A stretch of DNA of 64,000 nucleotides from the NCBI RefSeq assembly GCF_001886955.1, contig NZ_CP016804.1:992001-1056000 (forward strand). The letters run 5' to 3'. The DNA comes from Halodesulfurarchaeum formicicum. Its GTDB lineage: Archaea; Halobacteriota; Halobacteria; Halobacteriales; Halobacteriaceae. Below the pieces are notes generated by a model. The model did not search any database. It was not told the origin of the DNA and was given only the letters and a program-made list of their open reading frames with translations. A program made the position numbers and the translations under genes. This document shows, one piece after another, positions 23,761-32,084 of this stretch (position 1 is the first letter of the stretch; each line of letters begins with the position of its first letter).

Positions 23761-24411
23761 CTATTCCAATCGGGAGGACGGACAGATGTCTTCGAGGAAA
23801 CAGGTCTCACAATCGGGTGAGCGGGCCGTGCAGACGGCCCGGCCGTGGGCGATCAACCAGTGAGTGAACAGCTTCCAGTCTTCCTCGGGCAGGATCTCCT
23901 GCAGGTCGGCTTCGATCTTCTCCGGTCGCTCCTCGTCCGTGAGTCCCAGCCGGCGCGAGAGACGCTGGACGTGGGTATCGACCACGATCCCCGCGACGGT
24001 GTCGTGGCCGTGTTGTAACACCACGTTTGCGGTCTTTCGCCCGACGCCAGGCAGATCGGTCAGTTCGTCCATCGAGTCCGGCACCGCACCGTCGTGTTCC
24101 GCGAGTAGTTGCTCGCCGATGCCCACGAGGTACTCGGCTTTGTTGTTCGGGTAGGTGCACGAACCGATGATGTCGGCGATGTCATCCGGGTCGGCCGCGG
24201 CGTAGTCTGCCGGCGTTCGGTACTGCTCGAACAGCGTCTCGGTGACCTCGTTGACCCGTTCGTCCGGACACTGAGCCGAGAGCACGACCGCGATCAGCAG
24301 TTCGAGGCGGTTCTCGAAGTCGAGCGAGATCGTCGCCTCCGGGTACGCCTCGCGCAGTCGGTCGATGACGACAGCCGCCTGTTCGCTTCGAGAGTCCCGC
24401 GGGATGCCCAT
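23761..24411 (-). CDS. nth: Endonuclease III (DNA glycosylase/AP lyase)
   Basis: The 216-residue base-excision-repair enzyme removes oxidised pyrimidines and nicks abasic sites. The helix-hairpin-helix LPGVGRKTANVV contains the catalytic lysine (K126), and VDTHVQRLSRRLGL carries the catalytic aspartate (D145). The iron-sulfur loop is complete, C194-x6-C201-x2-C204-x5-C210. The ATG at 24411 gives the family's normal N-terminus. It is divergent from the UbiD-led isoprenoid operon. Confidence 0.96.
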   Translation of the reverse strand: MGIPRDSRSEQAAVVIDRLREAYPEATISLDFENRLELLIAVVLSAQCPDERVNEVTETLFEQYRTPADYAAADPDDIADIIGSCTYPNNKAEYLVGIGEQLLAEHDGAVPDSMDELTDLPGVGRKTANVVLQHGHDTVAGIVVDTHVQRLSRRLGLTDEERPEKIEADLQEILPEEDWKLFTHWLIAHGRAVCTARSPDCETCFLEDICPSSRLE

Positions 24412-24465
24412 AGGCGAACTTCTCGTGGGTCGCCTTGAGCGATTCGACACGGGCCGTGGATCGCG

Positions 24466-24475
24466 AGTACTTAGT
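24466..24475 (+). promoter_or_regulatory. TATA-like element of the UbiD-AcnX-UbiX operon
   Basis: AGTACTTAGT lies 24-33 bases upstream of the ATG at 24499. It fits a leaderless start for the four-gene operon. Confidence 0.45.
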
Positions 24476-24498
24476 GCGCGGGTCGGGTAGGGGCCGCT

Positions 24499-25800
24499 AT
24501 GGGACTGCGAAGCGTGCTTTCGGGGTCGCCGGTCACGGAACTCACCGAACCGGTCGATCCCAGATTCGAACTCGCGGCACTCTCGGTACAGGACGAGTCA
24601 CAGCCCCTCGTCTTCGACTCGGTCGCGGGGTATCCGGACCTCTCGGCCGTGACGAACGTCGTCTCCTCCCGGGAGCGGATCGCCGGTGCACTCGATGTCG
24701 ACCGGGGCGAGATCGTCGACGCGATGACTCGGGCGACGACTGACCCGGTCCCCCTGGATGGAACGACGGCGGCGACCTTTGAATACGTCGCGACGTCGCC
24801 GACCGTCGACGACCACGTTCCGATTCCGACCTACTACGACGAACACGAACGCCAGTATATCGCCTCGGGAATCGTGATCGCGAAGGACCCCGATACCGGG
24901 GTGCAGAACCTCTCCTTCCACCGGTTGATGTACGACGGCGAAAACGAGTTCGTCATGCGCCTTGTCGAGCGCCACCTCCATGACATCCGCTCGCGGACCG
25001 ATGGCCCACTCGACGTGGCCATCGTCGTTGGGGTCCATCCGGCCGTGGAACTGGCGGCGGCGACCTCGGGCAGCCCCGAGATGGACGAACTCGAAGTCGC
25101 CAACGCCCTGCTCGACGGGGACCTGGCCGTCACGAAGTTGGATGGGTTGACGGTGCCCGCCGAGGCCGAACTGGTGATGACGGCGACGATTCGCGACGAG
25201 ACCCGTGCGGAGGGGCCCTTCGTGGACCTCTCGCGCACCTGGGATACGGTCCGCCAGCAGCCGGTCGTCGAGGTTCGGGACCTCTACCTGCGCCCGGACC
25301 CGATGATCCGGGTCGTCGTCCCAGGGAAGCGAGAACACGCCCACCTCATGGGGCTCCCCCAGGAGCCGCGGATCAAGCGAATCGTAGAGAACACCGTTCC
25401 CACCGTGCAGGAGGTCGTCCTGACCCCTGGTGGCTGTTCCTGGCTTCACGGGGTCGTTTCGATCGAGAAGCGGACCGAGGGTGACGCGAAAAACGCCGGC
25501 CTGGCGGCACTCGCAGCCCATCCCTCGATGAAACGGGTGGTCGTGGTCGACGAGGACATCGACCCGGCCGACCCCGACGCGGTCGAGTGGGCCGTGGCCA
25601 CGCGGGTTCAGGCCGATCAGGACATCGAAACCGTCGAGAATGCGAAGGGCTCCTCGCTCGATCCGTCCCAGGACTTCGAGACGGGCACGCTCACCAAGTG
25701 GCTCGTGGACGCGACCGTGCCATCGAATCGTGATCGCGCCGAATTCACCGAAGCAACGGTGCCGGGCGCGGCGGAGATCTCACTCGCGGAGTACCAGTAA
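24499..25800 (+). CDS. UbiD-family decarboxylase, probable trans-anhydromevalonate 5-phosphate decarboxylase
   Basis: The 433-residue enzyme belongs to the UbiD family of prenylated-FMN decarboxylases. Residues matching the catalytic set are visible: the arginine in VQNLSFHRLMY (R142), E238 in EGPFVD and, at the position of the second catalytic glutamate, D243. The C-terminal SSLDPSQDFETGTLTKW loop is also typical. It heads an operon with both aconitase X subunits and UbiX. In the archaeal mevalonate pathway that set converts phosphomevalonate via trans-anhydromevalonate phosphate to isopentenyl phosphate, so this is probably the decarboxylase of that route. Aromatic-acid decarboxylase remains an alternative. 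Confidence 0.82.
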   Translation: MGLRSVLSGSPVTELTEPVDPRFELAALSVQDESQPLVFDSVAGYPDLSAVTNVVSSRERIAGALDVDRGEIVDAMTRATTDPVPLDGTTAATFEYVATSPTVDDHVPIPTYYDEHERQYIASGIVIAKDPDTGVQNLSFHRLMYDGENEFVMRLVERHLHDIRSRTDGPLDVAIVVGVHPAVELAAATSGSPEMDELEVANALLDGDLAVTKLDGLTVPAEAELVMTATIRDETRAEGPFVDLSRTWDTVRQQPVVEVRDLYLRPDPMIRVVVPGKREHAHLMGLPQEPRIKRIVENTVPTVQEVVLTPGGCSWLHGVVSIEKRTEGDAKNAGLAALAAHPSMKRVVVVDEDIDPADPDAVEWAVATRVQADQDIETVENAKGSSLDPSQDFETGTLTKWLVDATVPSNRDRAEFTEATVPGAAEISLAEYQ

Positions 25801-25802
25801 CG

Positions 25803-26987
25803 ATGCCAATGGATCTCACCACCGACGAACAGGCACTGCTCGAATCAGACAATCCGGCCGTCCGAAAGTCGATGGAGTTGCTCGTGCGTCTCGGAGACAT
25901 CTACGGGGCCGAGGAGTTCGTCGAGATCGGCTCCGCCCAGGCCTCGGGCATCTCCTACAAGTCGATCGGTGACCCGGGGGTGGAGTTCCTCGAAGGGTTC
26001 GCCGCGGAGGGTGCGGAAGTGCAGGTTCAGACCTTCGCCAACCCGGCGGGGATGGACATCGACCGCTGGGAGGAGATGGGGGTCGATCCGGAGTTCGCAA
26101 AACAACAGCGCCGAATCGTGGGCGCACTTCGCGAAATGGGTGTGACCGTCTCCTTTACCTGTACGCCGTATCTCGCGGGGAACCTTCCCGGGCCGAACGA
26201 ACACATCGCCTGGGCGGAGTCCTCGGCGGTGTCATTCGCGAACAGCGTGGTCGGGGCGCGCACCAACCGCGAGGGCGGTCCCTCCGCGCTCGCGGCGGCG
26301 ATCACGGGGCGCACCCCGAAGTACGGGTTGCACCTCGCGGAAAACCGTGTCCCAACCCACCGAATCGACGTCGACGTCGAACTGCAGAACCAGGCCGATT
26401 TCGCCGCGCTCGGCTCCTGGGCGGGCCGGATCGTGGAGGACGGCCGTCCCTACTTCGCCGGCGTGGATGGGGCGACAACGGACGAACTGAAGGCCCTCGG
26501 CGCGGCGATGGCCGCAACCGGGGCGGTGGCGATGCACTTCGTCGGCGGGGTCACCACCGATGAGGAGCCACCGACTGATCTGGAAACCCTGGAGTTCGGT
26601 TCGGCGGAACTCGAGGCCGAGTACGGCGAACTCAACTCGACGGAGGACACCGACCTCATCGTCTTCGGCTGTCCACACGCCTCCGTCGACGAGATCGGGC
26701 AGGTGGCCGACCGGCTGGACGGCGAATCCCTCGATCGGGATCTCTGGGTCTGTGCCAGCGGCGCTGTCAAGTCCCAGGCCGACCGGATGGGGTACACGGA
26801 GACGATCGAAGACGCCGGCGGGATGGTCCTCAGCGACACCTGCAACGTCGTCGCCCCGATCGAGGAGATGGGCTATGAATCGACGGCCACCGACTCCGCG
26901 AAAGCGGCGGCCTACCTCCCGGGATTCGGTGAACAGGACGTGCACTTCGACGACAAACTCTCCCTGCTCGAGGAGGCGATCGAATGA
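25803..26987 (+). CDS. Aconitase X large subunit, probable phosphomevalonate dehydratase large subunit
   Basis: The 394-residue protein is the large (DUF521, PF04412) subunit of aconitase X. It shows YGAEEFVEIGSAQASGISYK, CTPYLAGNLPGPNEHIAWAE, FANSVVGARTNREGGPSALA (each motif is conserved) and SDTCNVVAP. Likely iron-sulfur ligands are C120, C290 and C347. In archaea the two-subunit AcnX dehydrates (R)-mevalonate 5-phosphate to trans-anhydromevalonate 5-phosphate; bacterial relatives act on hydroxyprolines. The flanking UbiD and UbiX genes favour the mevalonate role. It starts two bases after ubiD and overlaps the small subunit by four bases. Confidence 0.88.
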   Translation: MPMDLTTDEQALLESDNPAVRKSMELLVRLGDIYGAEEFVEIGSAQASGISYKSIGDPGVEFLEGFAAEGAEVQVQTFANPAGMDIDRWEEMGVDPEFAKQQRRIVGALREMGVTVSFTCTPYLAGNLPGPNEHIAWAESSAVSFANSVVGARTNREGGPSALAAAITGRTPKYGLHLAENRVPTHRIDVDVELQNQADFAALGSWAGRIVEDGRPYFAGVDGATTDELKALGAAMAATGAVAMHFVGGVTTDEEPPTDLETLEFGSAELEAEYGELNSTEDTDLIVFGCPHASVDEIGQVADRLDGESLDRDLWVCASGAVKSQADRMGYTETIEDAGGMVLSDTCNVVAPIEEMGYESTATDSAKAAAYLPGFGEQDVHFDDKLSLLEEAIE

Positions 26988-27394
26988 GCGAGACAGTCGA
27001 GGGGCGGACGATCGCCGAGGGGGTCGCGGAGGGCGAGGTGCTGGTCTCCCCCGAGCCCATCAGTTTCTACGGTGCGGTCGACACCGACACGGGCGAGTTC
27101 ATCGAGGCCGATCATCACCTCACCGGTGAGACGATCGCGGGCAAGGTCCTTGTCTTCCCCAAGGGAAAGGGGTCGACAGTCGGTTCGTATGTCATCTACG
27201 GGCTGGCCCAGGAGGGGACCGGCCCCGCTGCGATCATCAACCACGAGACCGAAACCATCGTGGCGACCGGGGCCATCCTCGGCGAGGTTCCCTGTGTGGA
27301 CGGCATCGAGGACGCCGTGGAGCGGTTCGAGGACGGCGACCGGGTTCGTGTCGACGCGACCGAGGGGACGGTCACGCTGCTCGCCGATGACTGA
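26984..27394 (+). CDS. Aconitase X small subunit, probable phosphomevalonate dehydratase small subunit
   Basis: The 136-residue protein is the swivel-domain (DUF126, PF01989) subunit of aconitase X. The core FPKGKGSTVGSYVIYGLA contains the serine pair expected at the active site, and AIINHETETIVATGAILGEVPCVDG is typical of the family (only GAILGEVPCVDG needed to recognise it). Two-gene AcnX is the archaeal form; bacterial AcnX is often fused. It overlaps the large subunit by four bases and ubiX by eight, so the two subunits and the cofactor enzyme are translationally coupled. Confidence 0.9.
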   Translation: MSETVEGRTIAEGVAEGEVLVSPEPISFYGAVDTDTGEFIEADHHLTGETIAGKVLVFPKGKGSTVGSYVIYGLAQEGTGPAAIINHETETIVATGAILGEVPCVDGIEDAVERFEDGDRVRVDATEGTVTLLADD

Positions 27395-27959
27395 ACGTGA
27401 AACGGTGGTCGTCGGGCTCTCCGGGGCCTCCGGAACGCGACTCGGTGTCGCAACCGTCGAGGCACTCGCCGAGCACTTCTCGGTGCACGCCGTGGTCACC
27501 GACGGCGCCAGGGCCGTGATGGACCACGAGACGGATTCCCGCGCTGAGACGATGGCGGCACTCGAATCGATGGCGACAGTCCACGATGGCGAGGACCTGA
27601 GCGCCCCGATCGCGTCGGGATCAGTCCCGACGGCGGGTATGGTCGTGGTCCCTGCCTCGATGAAGTCGGTCGCGGCCATCGCGAACGGCTACGCCGAGAA
27701 TCTGCTCGTTCGAGCCGCCGACGTGACCCTCAAGGAGGATCGAACACTCGTGGTGGTGCCGCGGGAATCGCCACTCAATGAGGCTCACCTGGAGAACCTG
27801 CTCGCCCTCCGCAAGCGTGGCGTTGCCGTCGTGCCACCTGTGCTCGGCTTTTACTACGACCCACAGGACATCCAGGACGTGATCGACCGGACCGTGGGCA
27901 CCATTCTCGATCGCTTCGACGTCGAACACGACCGGTACGAGCCCTGGGATCCGGTCTGA
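27387..27959 (+). CDS. ubiX: Flavin prenyltransferase UbiX
   Basis: The 190-residue enzyme makes the prenylated FMN needed by UbiD decarboxylases, from FMN and dimethylallyl (pyro)phosphate. It has VVVGLSGASGTRLGV at the flavin site, VVVPASMKSVAAIANGYAENL in part and RTLVVVPRESPLNEAHLENL in part, all diagnostic. Its start at 27387 lies inside the AcnX small-subunit gene (eight-base overlap). The frame is open further upstream, but that part is antiphase to AcnX. Being in the same operon supports UbiD being a prFMN enzyme. Confidence 0.93.
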   Translation: MTERETVVVGLSGASGTRLGVATVEALAEHFSVHAVVTDGARAVMDHETDSRAETMAALESMATVHDGEDLSAPIASGSVPTAGMVVVPASMKSVAAIANGYAENLLVRAADVTLKEDRTLVVVPRESPLNEAHLENLLALRKRGVAVVPPVLGFYYDPQDIQDVIDRTVGTILDRFDVEHDRYEPWDPV

Positions 27960-28000
27960 CTGGCCAAGTTTCGTTCCAAGCAGGGGTGCAGGGATGCGGT

Positions 28001-28010
28001 GTGTTTATCC
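28001..28010 (+). promoter_or_regulatory. TATA-like element of the phosphomevalonate decarboxylase gene
   Basis: GTGTTTATCC lies 24-33 bases upstream of the ATG at 28034. It suggests that this gene has its own promoter rather than being read only from the UbiD operon, and it supports the start at 28034. Confidence 0.5.
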
Positions 28011-28033
28011 GGTGGCCGGTCCCCTTCCACAGC

Positions 28034-29014
28034 ATGAAAGCGACCGCCAGGGCCCACCCCATCCAGGGGCTGGTCAAGTATCACGGGTTGCGAGACGCCG
28101 AGTTGCGCTACCCGTATCACGACAGCATCAGCGTGGCGACCGCGCCCGCGGAGACCGTCACGACGGTAGAGTTCGACCCGGAACTGGACGAATCTACGTA
28201 CGTCGTCGACGGCGAGGAACTCACGGGCGAGGCCGCCGACCGGGTCGAACGGGTCCTGGATCGCGTGCGAACCATCGCTGAGGATCCGGCCGTCGAGGCC
28301 CCAGTGAAACTGGTAAGCGAGAACTCCATGCCCACGAACGTCGGTTTGGGCTCCTCTTCCTCCGGCTTTGCGGCTGCCGCGATGGCCGCGGTCGAAGCTG
28401 CCGGACTCGATCTCTCACGCCCGGAGATCTCGACGATCGCCCGACGTGGCTCGGCCTCGGCGGCCAGGTCAGTGACTGGCGGATTTTCGGACCTGCGAGC
28501 GGGAACGACCGACGAGGACTGTCGCTCCACCCGGATCGAGTCGCCCCTCGAAGACGACCTGCGGATCGTCGTCGGGATCGTCCCGGCGTACAAGGAGACC
28601 GGCTGGGCCCACGAAGAGGCGACCCAGAGCCACCTCTGGCAATCGCGGCTGGCCCACGTCCACGATCAGCTCGCGGCGATGCGGCAGGCGCTTCGTGAGG
28701 GGGACTTCGAGACGGCCTTCGAGGTGACCGAGCGGGACACCCTGAGCCTGGCCGCGACGACGATGACCGGCCCGGAGGCATGGATTTACTGGCAGCCCGA
28801 GACCCTGGAAATCTTCGAGACAGTCCGGGGACTGCGTGAGGAGGGCGTACCGGTTTACTTCTCCACTGATACCGGCGCGACCGTCTACGTGAACACCCGG
28901 ACCGAACACGTCGACGAGGTCGAGGCGGCAATTGCCGATCTGGGCGTCGAAACCCGTGTCTGGGAGGCCGGCGGCCCCGCGACTATGCTCCCGGAGACCG
29001 AAGCCCTGTTCTGA
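28034..29014 (+). CDS. Phosphomevalonate decarboxylase, haloarchaeal type (MvaD homolog)
   Basis: The 326-residue GHMP-fold enzyme is homologous to mevalonate diphosphate decarboxylase. It starts MKATARAHPIQGLVKYHG and has the nucleotide loop TNVGLGSSSSGFAAAA (about 101-116) and RRGSASAARSVTGGF (about 137-151), the active-site Arg/Ser block. In Haloferax volcanii the orthologous family decarboxylates mevalonate 5-phosphate to isopentenyl phosphate in an ATP-dependent step. The sequence here looks complete. It begins 74 bases after ubiX and has its own TATA-like box. Together with the preceding operon it would give two routes from phosphomevalonate to isopentenyl phosphate. Confidence 0.9.
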   Translation: MKATARAHPIQGLVKYHGLRDAELRYPYHDSISVATAPAETVTTVEFDPELDESTYVVDGEELTGEAADRVERVLDRVRTIAEDPAVEAPVKLVSENSMPTNVGLGSSSSGFAAAAMAAVEAAGLDLSRPEISTIARRGSASAARSVTGGFSDLRAGTTDEDCRSTRIESPLEDDLRIVVGIVPAYKETGWAHEEATQSHLWQSRLAHVHDQLAAMRQALREGDFETAFEVTERDTLSLAATTMTGPEAWIYWQPETLEIFETVRGLREEGVPVYFSTDTGATVYVNTRTEHVDEVEAAIADLGVETRVWEAGGPATMLPETEALF

Positions 29015-29065
29015 GCGGTTTTCCAGTACCCCATCACTTACCGTCCAGGGCGTCGATATAGAGGT

Positions 29066-30241
29066 ATGCGAGTCGTCGTGTTCGGCGGCGGGTACGCGGG
29101 CATCGTCGCAGTGACGCGGCTCGAACGCCGCCTCCCGGAATCGGCCGAGATCGTGCTCGTGGATCAGCGGCCGACCCATCTCATCAAACACGAGTTGCAT
29201 CGGGTGATCAGACGGCCCGAGTTCGCGGCGGAACTCCAAATTCCCTTCGCGGACATCCTGAAACGGGCCCAGTTCGACCAGCGAACCATCGCGTCGATCG
29301 ACTTTGACGCGGGCGCTGTCACCTTCGAAGACGGGGAGCAGCTATCCTACGACGCGGGAATCGTTGCGCTCGGTTCACGGCCGAATTACTACGGACTGGA
29401 CGGCGTCGAGGAACACAGCGTCCCGATCGCGACGCCGGCGGATGCCACAGCCATCGCCGATTCGATGGCCGACCTACTCGAAGACAGATCGGGCACGGTT
29501 GTCGTTGCCGGGGCCGGGTTGGCCGGTGTCCAGGTCGCGGGTGAACTCGCGGCCGTCCGAAACGACACGGATGTGACTGACGTCTCGATCATCCTCATCG
29601 AGCGGGCTTCCGAAATCGTTCCTGGGTCCTCGGCCCGATTCCAGGAGGCGATTCGGCAGGCCCTCACCGAGCGGAACGTCGAGATCCGGACCGATACGAC
29701 CGTCTCGGGCGCGGACGACTCGGTCGTCGGCCTGGCCGATACACTCGACATTCCCGCAGACCTCTTTGTCTGGGCGGGCGGCATCCAGGGCCAGGCACTC
29801 TTCGACGGGGATCGCCCCCGGGTGCGGGCCGATCTCAGGCTTGGCGATCGAACGTTCGGCGCAGGTGACGCAGTCCAGGCGATCGACGAGGACGGGAGTC
29901 TCGTCGAGCCAACGGCCCAGGCGGCGGTCGGAATGGCGACCGTGGCTGCCGACAACGCGATTCTCCGGGCTCAGGCCGACGACCAGACCGGGTTTCGGCC
30001 GGCCTATCACCGTTACCGCGAGACGGGCGAGAGCCGCATCGTCACGGTTGGCGATACAGCCGTCGCACAGCTCGGGCCGACGGTGGTGACTGGGCCAGCA
30101 GCGAGAGCGCTCAAATCTGTCGTCGGAGTCCGGTATCTCTCCGCGGCCGGGGCGATCGAGAACGCCCTGACGGTGTTCCGCAGCGAGTTCGATCTGGCTC
30201 ATCCGCGGGCCGGCCGCGAACTCGACCGGGACCGCCTCTGA
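29066..30241 (+). CDS. NDH-2-like FAD/NAD(P)-dependent oxidoreductase
   Basis: The 391-residue flavoprotein has an FAD-binding N-terminus (VVVFGGGYAGIVAVTRL), a second dinucleotide fold (VVVAGAGLAGVQVAGELA, about residue 150) and a C-terminal GAGDA-type FAD motif (FGAGDAVQAIDEDG). It resembles type II NADH dehydrogenases and sulfide:quinone reductases. I do not see the paired redox cysteines of a true sulfide:quinone reductase. It probably transfers electrons to a quinone at the membrane. It starts 51 bases after the decarboxylase gene, on the same strand. Confidence 0.82.
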   Translation: MRVVVFGGGYAGIVAVTRLERRLPESAEIVLVDQRPTHLIKHELHRVIRRPEFAAELQIPFADILKRAQFDQRTIASIDFDAGAVTFEDGEQLSYDAGIVALGSRPNYYGLDGVEEHSVPIATPADATAIADSMADLLEDRSGTVVVAGAGLAGVQVAGELAAVRNDTDVTDVSIILIERASEIVPGSSARFQEAIRQALTERNVEIRTDTTVSGADDSVVGLADTLDIPADLFVWAGGIQGQALFDGDRPRVRADLRLGDRTFGAGDAVQAIDEDGSLVEPTAQAAVGMATVAADNAILRAQADDQTGFRPAYHRYRETGESRIVTVGDTAVAQLGPTVVTGPAARALKSVVGVRYLSAAGAIENALTVFRSEFDLAHPRAGRELDRDRL

Positions 30242-30277
30242 CCACCCAGAACCGTCTTTGGGAGTCGGTGCATAGGG

Positions 30278-31339
30278 ATGGGTATGACGACCTCGGAGCC
30301 CGGTACTGATCAAGCGCTTACGGGGGTGAAAGCGACGCTCGCTCGCGACCGTGATGGCGGTGATGTCGAGTGTACGGCCTGTGCCCATCGGTGTGTCCTT
30401 TCCCCAGGCCAGCGGGGCGTGTGTCGGGTCCGGGAGAACGTCGATGGGAAACTCAGACTGCTCACCTACGGGCTGGTGTACGACCCCACTCCCGGCCCAC
30501 CCGGAACGCTCGACCCGATCGAGAAGAAACCGCTCTATCACTTCCATCCCGGGACCGACGTGCTGAGCTTCGGCGGCGCGGCGTGTAACTTCCGCTGTGC
30601 GTTCTGCCAGAACCATCATCTGGCCTTTGCCGACCCGGAGACGATCGAACTTCGAGAGGTGAGCCCCGAGGCGGCGGTCGAGAGTGCGCTCGAACAGGGG
30701 GCGGCCGGCATCGCCTGGACGTACAACGAACCCACGATCTACGCCGAGTACGTCCGTGACGGTGCCAAAGCGGCTACCGAGGCAGGGTTGTACACGGTGA
30801 TGGTTTCGAACGGCTACTTCACCGAGGAGTTCCTCGCTGCGGTGGGGCCGTACCTCGACGCGATCAACATCGATGTCAAGGGGTTCCGCGAGGGCCCACA
30901 CCTGGAGTACATGGGCAGCCGACTCCAGCCCACGCTGGATTCGGTAAAGCGGGTCCACGAACAGGGCATTCACATCGAAGTCACCTATCTCGTCATTCCG
31001 GACCTGAACGACGACCCCGAGGAGATCCGGGACTTCGCCGAGTGGGTCGCGAGTATCGATTCGTCGATTCCCGTCCACTTCTCCCGGTTCCACCCCGACT
31101 TCGAGATGCAAGACCGCCCGCCCACGCCGATCGAGCGCCTTGAACAGGCCCACGAGATCGCCGTCGAGTCCGGGCTGGAGTTCGTCTACGTCGGCAACGT
31201 CCGGGACCAGCGGTTCAACTCGACTCTCTGTCCGGACTGTGGCCGAACCTGGATCCGCCGGGCGGGCTTTGATTCCACCATTGTCAGCGACCTGGAGGGT
31301 CAGTGTGCGTGCGGCCGGCCGATCGACATCGAAATCTGA
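30278..31339 (+). CDS. amrS: AmmeMemoRadiSam-system radical SAM enzyme AmrS
   Basis: The 353-residue protein is a radical SAM enzyme with the cluster motif C103-x3-C107-x2-C110 in AACNFRCAFCQNHHL. N-terminal cysteines (ECTACAHRC, RGVC) and C-terminal pairs (CPDC, CACG) suggest extra metal sites. The segments YHFHPGTDVLSFGG and TYNEPTIYAEYVRDGA are typical of AmrS, which co-occurs with Memo and AMMECR1 proteins; the reaction is not established. No AMMECR1 or Memo gene is in the window. A second in-frame ATG lies two codons later, at 30284. Confidence 0.9.
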   Translation: MGMTTSEPGTDQALTGVKATLARDRDGGDVECTACAHRCVLSPGQRGVCRVRENVDGKLRLLTYGLVYDPTPGPPGTLDPIEKKPLYHFHPGTDVLSFGGAACNFRCAFCQNHHLAFADPETIELREVSPEAAVESALEQGAAGIAWTYNEPTIYAEYVRDGAKAATEAGLYTVMVSNGYFTEEFLAAVGPYLDAINIDVKGFREGPHLEYMGSRLQPTLDSVKRVHEQGIHIEVTYLVIPDLNDDPEEIRDFAEWVASIDSSIPVHFSRFHPDFEMQDRPPTPIERLEQAHEIAVESGLEFVYVGNVRDQRFNSTLCPDCGRTWIRRAGFDSTIVSDLEGQCACGRPIDIEI

Positions 31340-31374
31340 GTTAGGTTCAATGTGCCGGGCGCCGGAGGTCCGGT

Positions 31375-32049
31375 ATGACCGATTCGAAGAGTGACGAAGC
31401 GAGGGAAGGCGAGTTGCGGACGGCCATCGCCACGGGCGTCCCCGAAATCGCGGCGATGACACCCGGACGGACCGGCAATCTGAGCGCTCGGTCGGGCGAC
31501 CGGGTGGCGATCACGCCGTCCGGTGTCCCTTACGAGGAGATCCAGCCGGGGTCCGTGCCAGTCCTTTCACTCGACGGTGAGTCCGTCATTGGCGACCTCG
31601 CCCCCAGCAGCGAGACCCCGATGCACCTCGGGATTTACCGCTCGCTCGACGTCGGGGCCATCGCCCACGTCCACTCTCCCTGGGCCACCACGCTTGCGGT
31701 ACTCGGTGAGGAACTCCCGCCGGTGCACTACATGGTCGCGGCCGCGGGTGGACCAATTCCCGTTGCCCCATACGAACCCTTCGGCACAGTCGAACTGGCC
31801 GAGGCCGCAGTCTCGACGATGGAGTCGGCGGGAACGACCGCCTGTATCCTCGCGAATCACGGGCTTGTCGCGGGCGGCGAGGACGTTCAGGACGCCATCG
31901 AGACGGCCGTCGCGGTGGAGTCGACGGCCCAGGTGTACCTGCAGGCCAAGGCCGTCGGGGACCCGGTCGAGCTGACCCCAGCGCAGTTCGAAGGGGCAAT
32001 GGCGCAGTTCGACAGTTACGGACAGCCAGAACGAAACGACGCCGACTGA
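31375..32049 (+). CDS. Class II aldolase (fuculose-phosphate-aldolase-like)
   Basis: The 224-residue enzyme belongs to the class II aldolase/adducin family. Zinc and catalytic residues are visible: the glutamate in SSETPMHLGIYR, the HxH of AIAHVHSPWATTL and the third histidine in ILANHGLVAGGEDV. NLSAR near residue 37 binds phosphate. It is followed, 35 bases later, by mtnA. In the DHAP shunt this pair degrades 5-methylthioribose or 5-deoxyribose phosphates: MtnA makes the ribulose-1-phosphate and the aldolase cleaves it to DHAP plus an aldehyde. Fuculose-phosphate aldolase is the alternative. Confidence 0.85.
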   Translation: MTDSKSDEAREGELRTAIATGVPEIAAMTPGRTGNLSARSGDRVAITPSGVPYEEIQPGSVPVLSLDGESVIGDLAPSSETPMHLGIYRSLDVGAIAHVHSPWATTLAVLGEELPPVHYMVAAAGGPIPVAPYEPFGTVELAEAAVSTMESAGTTACILANHGLVAGGEDVQDAIETAVAVESTAQVYLQAKAVGDPVELTPAQFEGAMAQFDSYGQPERNDAD

Positions 32050-32084
32050 CCACATTCTTGAGCACTCACGACATACCCGCAGTC

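Noticed and set aside
29474-31462. Long minus-strand open frame of 662 codons
   Set aside because: It lies antisense to the NDH-2-like gene and AmrS, both with clear motifs. GC-rich haloarchaeal genes often leave the opposite frame open; the translation has no recognisable domain.
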